The notes under the pieces are model-generated. The model was given only the letters and a program-made list of their open reading frames with translations, was not told the origin of the DNA and made no database searches. Source: Planctobacterium marinum (lineage in GTDB: Bacteria; Pseudomonadota; Gammaproteobacteria; Enterobacterales; Alteromonadaceae). Taken from it: DNA of 64,000 nt. How positions within the stretch are numbered: the stretch's first letter is position 1; each line of letters begins with the position of its first letter. The translations under genes and the position numbers were made by a program. Shown here in pieces: positions 63,498 through 64,000 of the stretch. Location: positions 3,658,001 to 3,722,000 of the forward strand of contig NZ_AP027272.1 of assembly GCF_036322805.1 (NCBI RefSeq), written 5' to 3'.

Positions 63498-64000
63498 TTA
63501 GTGGCGTAATTCTGGTGGTATAGGTAGATCTTTAGCAAGTGGTTTAGGACGATGCCCCCGCCCTGTTTTAAATTGTTTTAACTGATAAATGTAGGCCAGC
63601 ACTTGAGCAACGGCCTGGAATAGTTTTTCCGGAATCTCTTCATCTATTTCTGTGGTGTAATATATCGCTCGAGTTAACGCCGGTGAAGCTAATAAAGGAA
63701 CATCATTACCTTCTGCAATTTTTCGGATATGCATGGCTAATTCATCCGCTCCTTTTGCCACAACATAGGGGGCACGATTCCCCGCCTGATCGTATTTAAG
63801 CGCTACCGAGTAATGTGTAGGATTGGTGACAACAACATCAGCTTGAGGAACTTCCTGCATCATTCGTCTTGCAGACGCCTGATATTGCAATCGTCTTATT
63901 CTGCCTTTAACTTGGGGGTCACCCTCAGCATTTTTGCGTTCATCTTTAACCTCTTGCTTACTCATTTTCATTTGCTCATTGTGGGTATAGCTTTGATAAG
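63498..64000 (-). CDS. flhB: Flagellar export protein FlhB (partial, N-terminus off the window)
   Basis: The last 166 or so codons of FlhB; the frame stays open to the right edge (encoding YQSYTHNEQMKMSKQEVKDE), so the start is beyond 64000. Seen are KDERKNAEGDPQVKGRIR, the autocleavage motif NPTH (VVVTNPTHYSVALKYD), and the C-terminal domain with LARAIYYTTEID-like residues and IPEKLFQAVAQVLAYIYQL. FlhB switches export specificity after hook completion, together with FliK. Confidence 0.95.
   Translation of the reverse strand, partial: YQSYTHNEQMKMSKQEVKDERKNAEGDPQVKGRIRRLQYQASARRMMQEVPQADVVVTNPTHYSVALKYDQAGNRAPYVVAKGADELAMHIRKIAEGNDVPLLASPALTRAIYYTTEIDEEIPEKLFQAVAQVLAYIYQLKQFKTGRGHRPKPLAKDLPIPPELRH

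Overview
The window looks like a chromosomal segment of a marine gammaproteobacterium of the Alteromonadales (Alteromonadaceae-like). This is inferred from gene content: a polar-flagellum block flhB-flhA-flhF-flhG-fliA-cheY-cheZ-cheA-cheB-parC-parP-cheW, a complete ccmABCDEFGHI cluster ending in mlaA, and moderate-to-low GC. No rRNA, tRNA or CRISPR array was seen. Almost every gene lies on the minus strand; the exceptions are a small membrane protein (36700) and a FliK-like/FlhB-tail-like pair (45014-47737).

Region 1 (1-16740, minus) is a surface-polysaccharide (O-antigen type) locus. It holds a partial FnlA/CapE-type UDP-GlcNAc dehydratase/epimerase, a Wzy polymerase, a Wzx flippase, a glycosyltransferase and a sulfotransferase. 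A decayed IS1595-family transposase follows. Next come a translationally coupled dTDP-Qui4NFo pathway (rmlB-rmlA-vioA-vioF), a long coiled-coil Wzz, two GT4 glycosyltransferases, and a GT-C-like multi-membrane protein with TPRs.

Region 2 (16755-34747, minus) is the most distinctive part. A large non-lipoprotein SLBB export protein and WecA are followed, with minimal gaps, by a whole type II secretion-like operon (gspG-E-F-H-I-J-K-L-M-C-D). Then come a small exported protein and two tandem copies of an exported 452-residue Thr/Ser/Ala/Val-rich protein. These copies appear identical over about 1433 bp, yet each has its own promoter and leader. The arrangement suggests a dedicated secretion machine for an abundant surface (S-layer-like) protein, built into the polysaccharide locus that would supply its anchor. 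This is an inference from context. It recalls Aeromonas S-layer secretion through a T2SS-like apparatus and the Slr4-type S-layer proteins of marine gammaproteobacteria.

Region 3 (34894-47737) holds a POT peptide transporter, a small membrane protein, mlaA, and cytochrome c maturation genes ccmI-H-G-F-E-D-C-B-A. The plus-strand FliK-like protein and its FlhB-C-terminal-like partner come next.

Region 4 (47738-64000, minus) is the flagellar and chemotaxis core. A sigma-54-type promoter precedes flhA, and the run continues through cheW, which ends at a strong terminator. A mannose-nucleotide pair (manB, manC) sits between cheW and a small coiled-coil protein that I believe usually neighbours the che operon. 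FlhB runs off the right edge and FnlA off the left.
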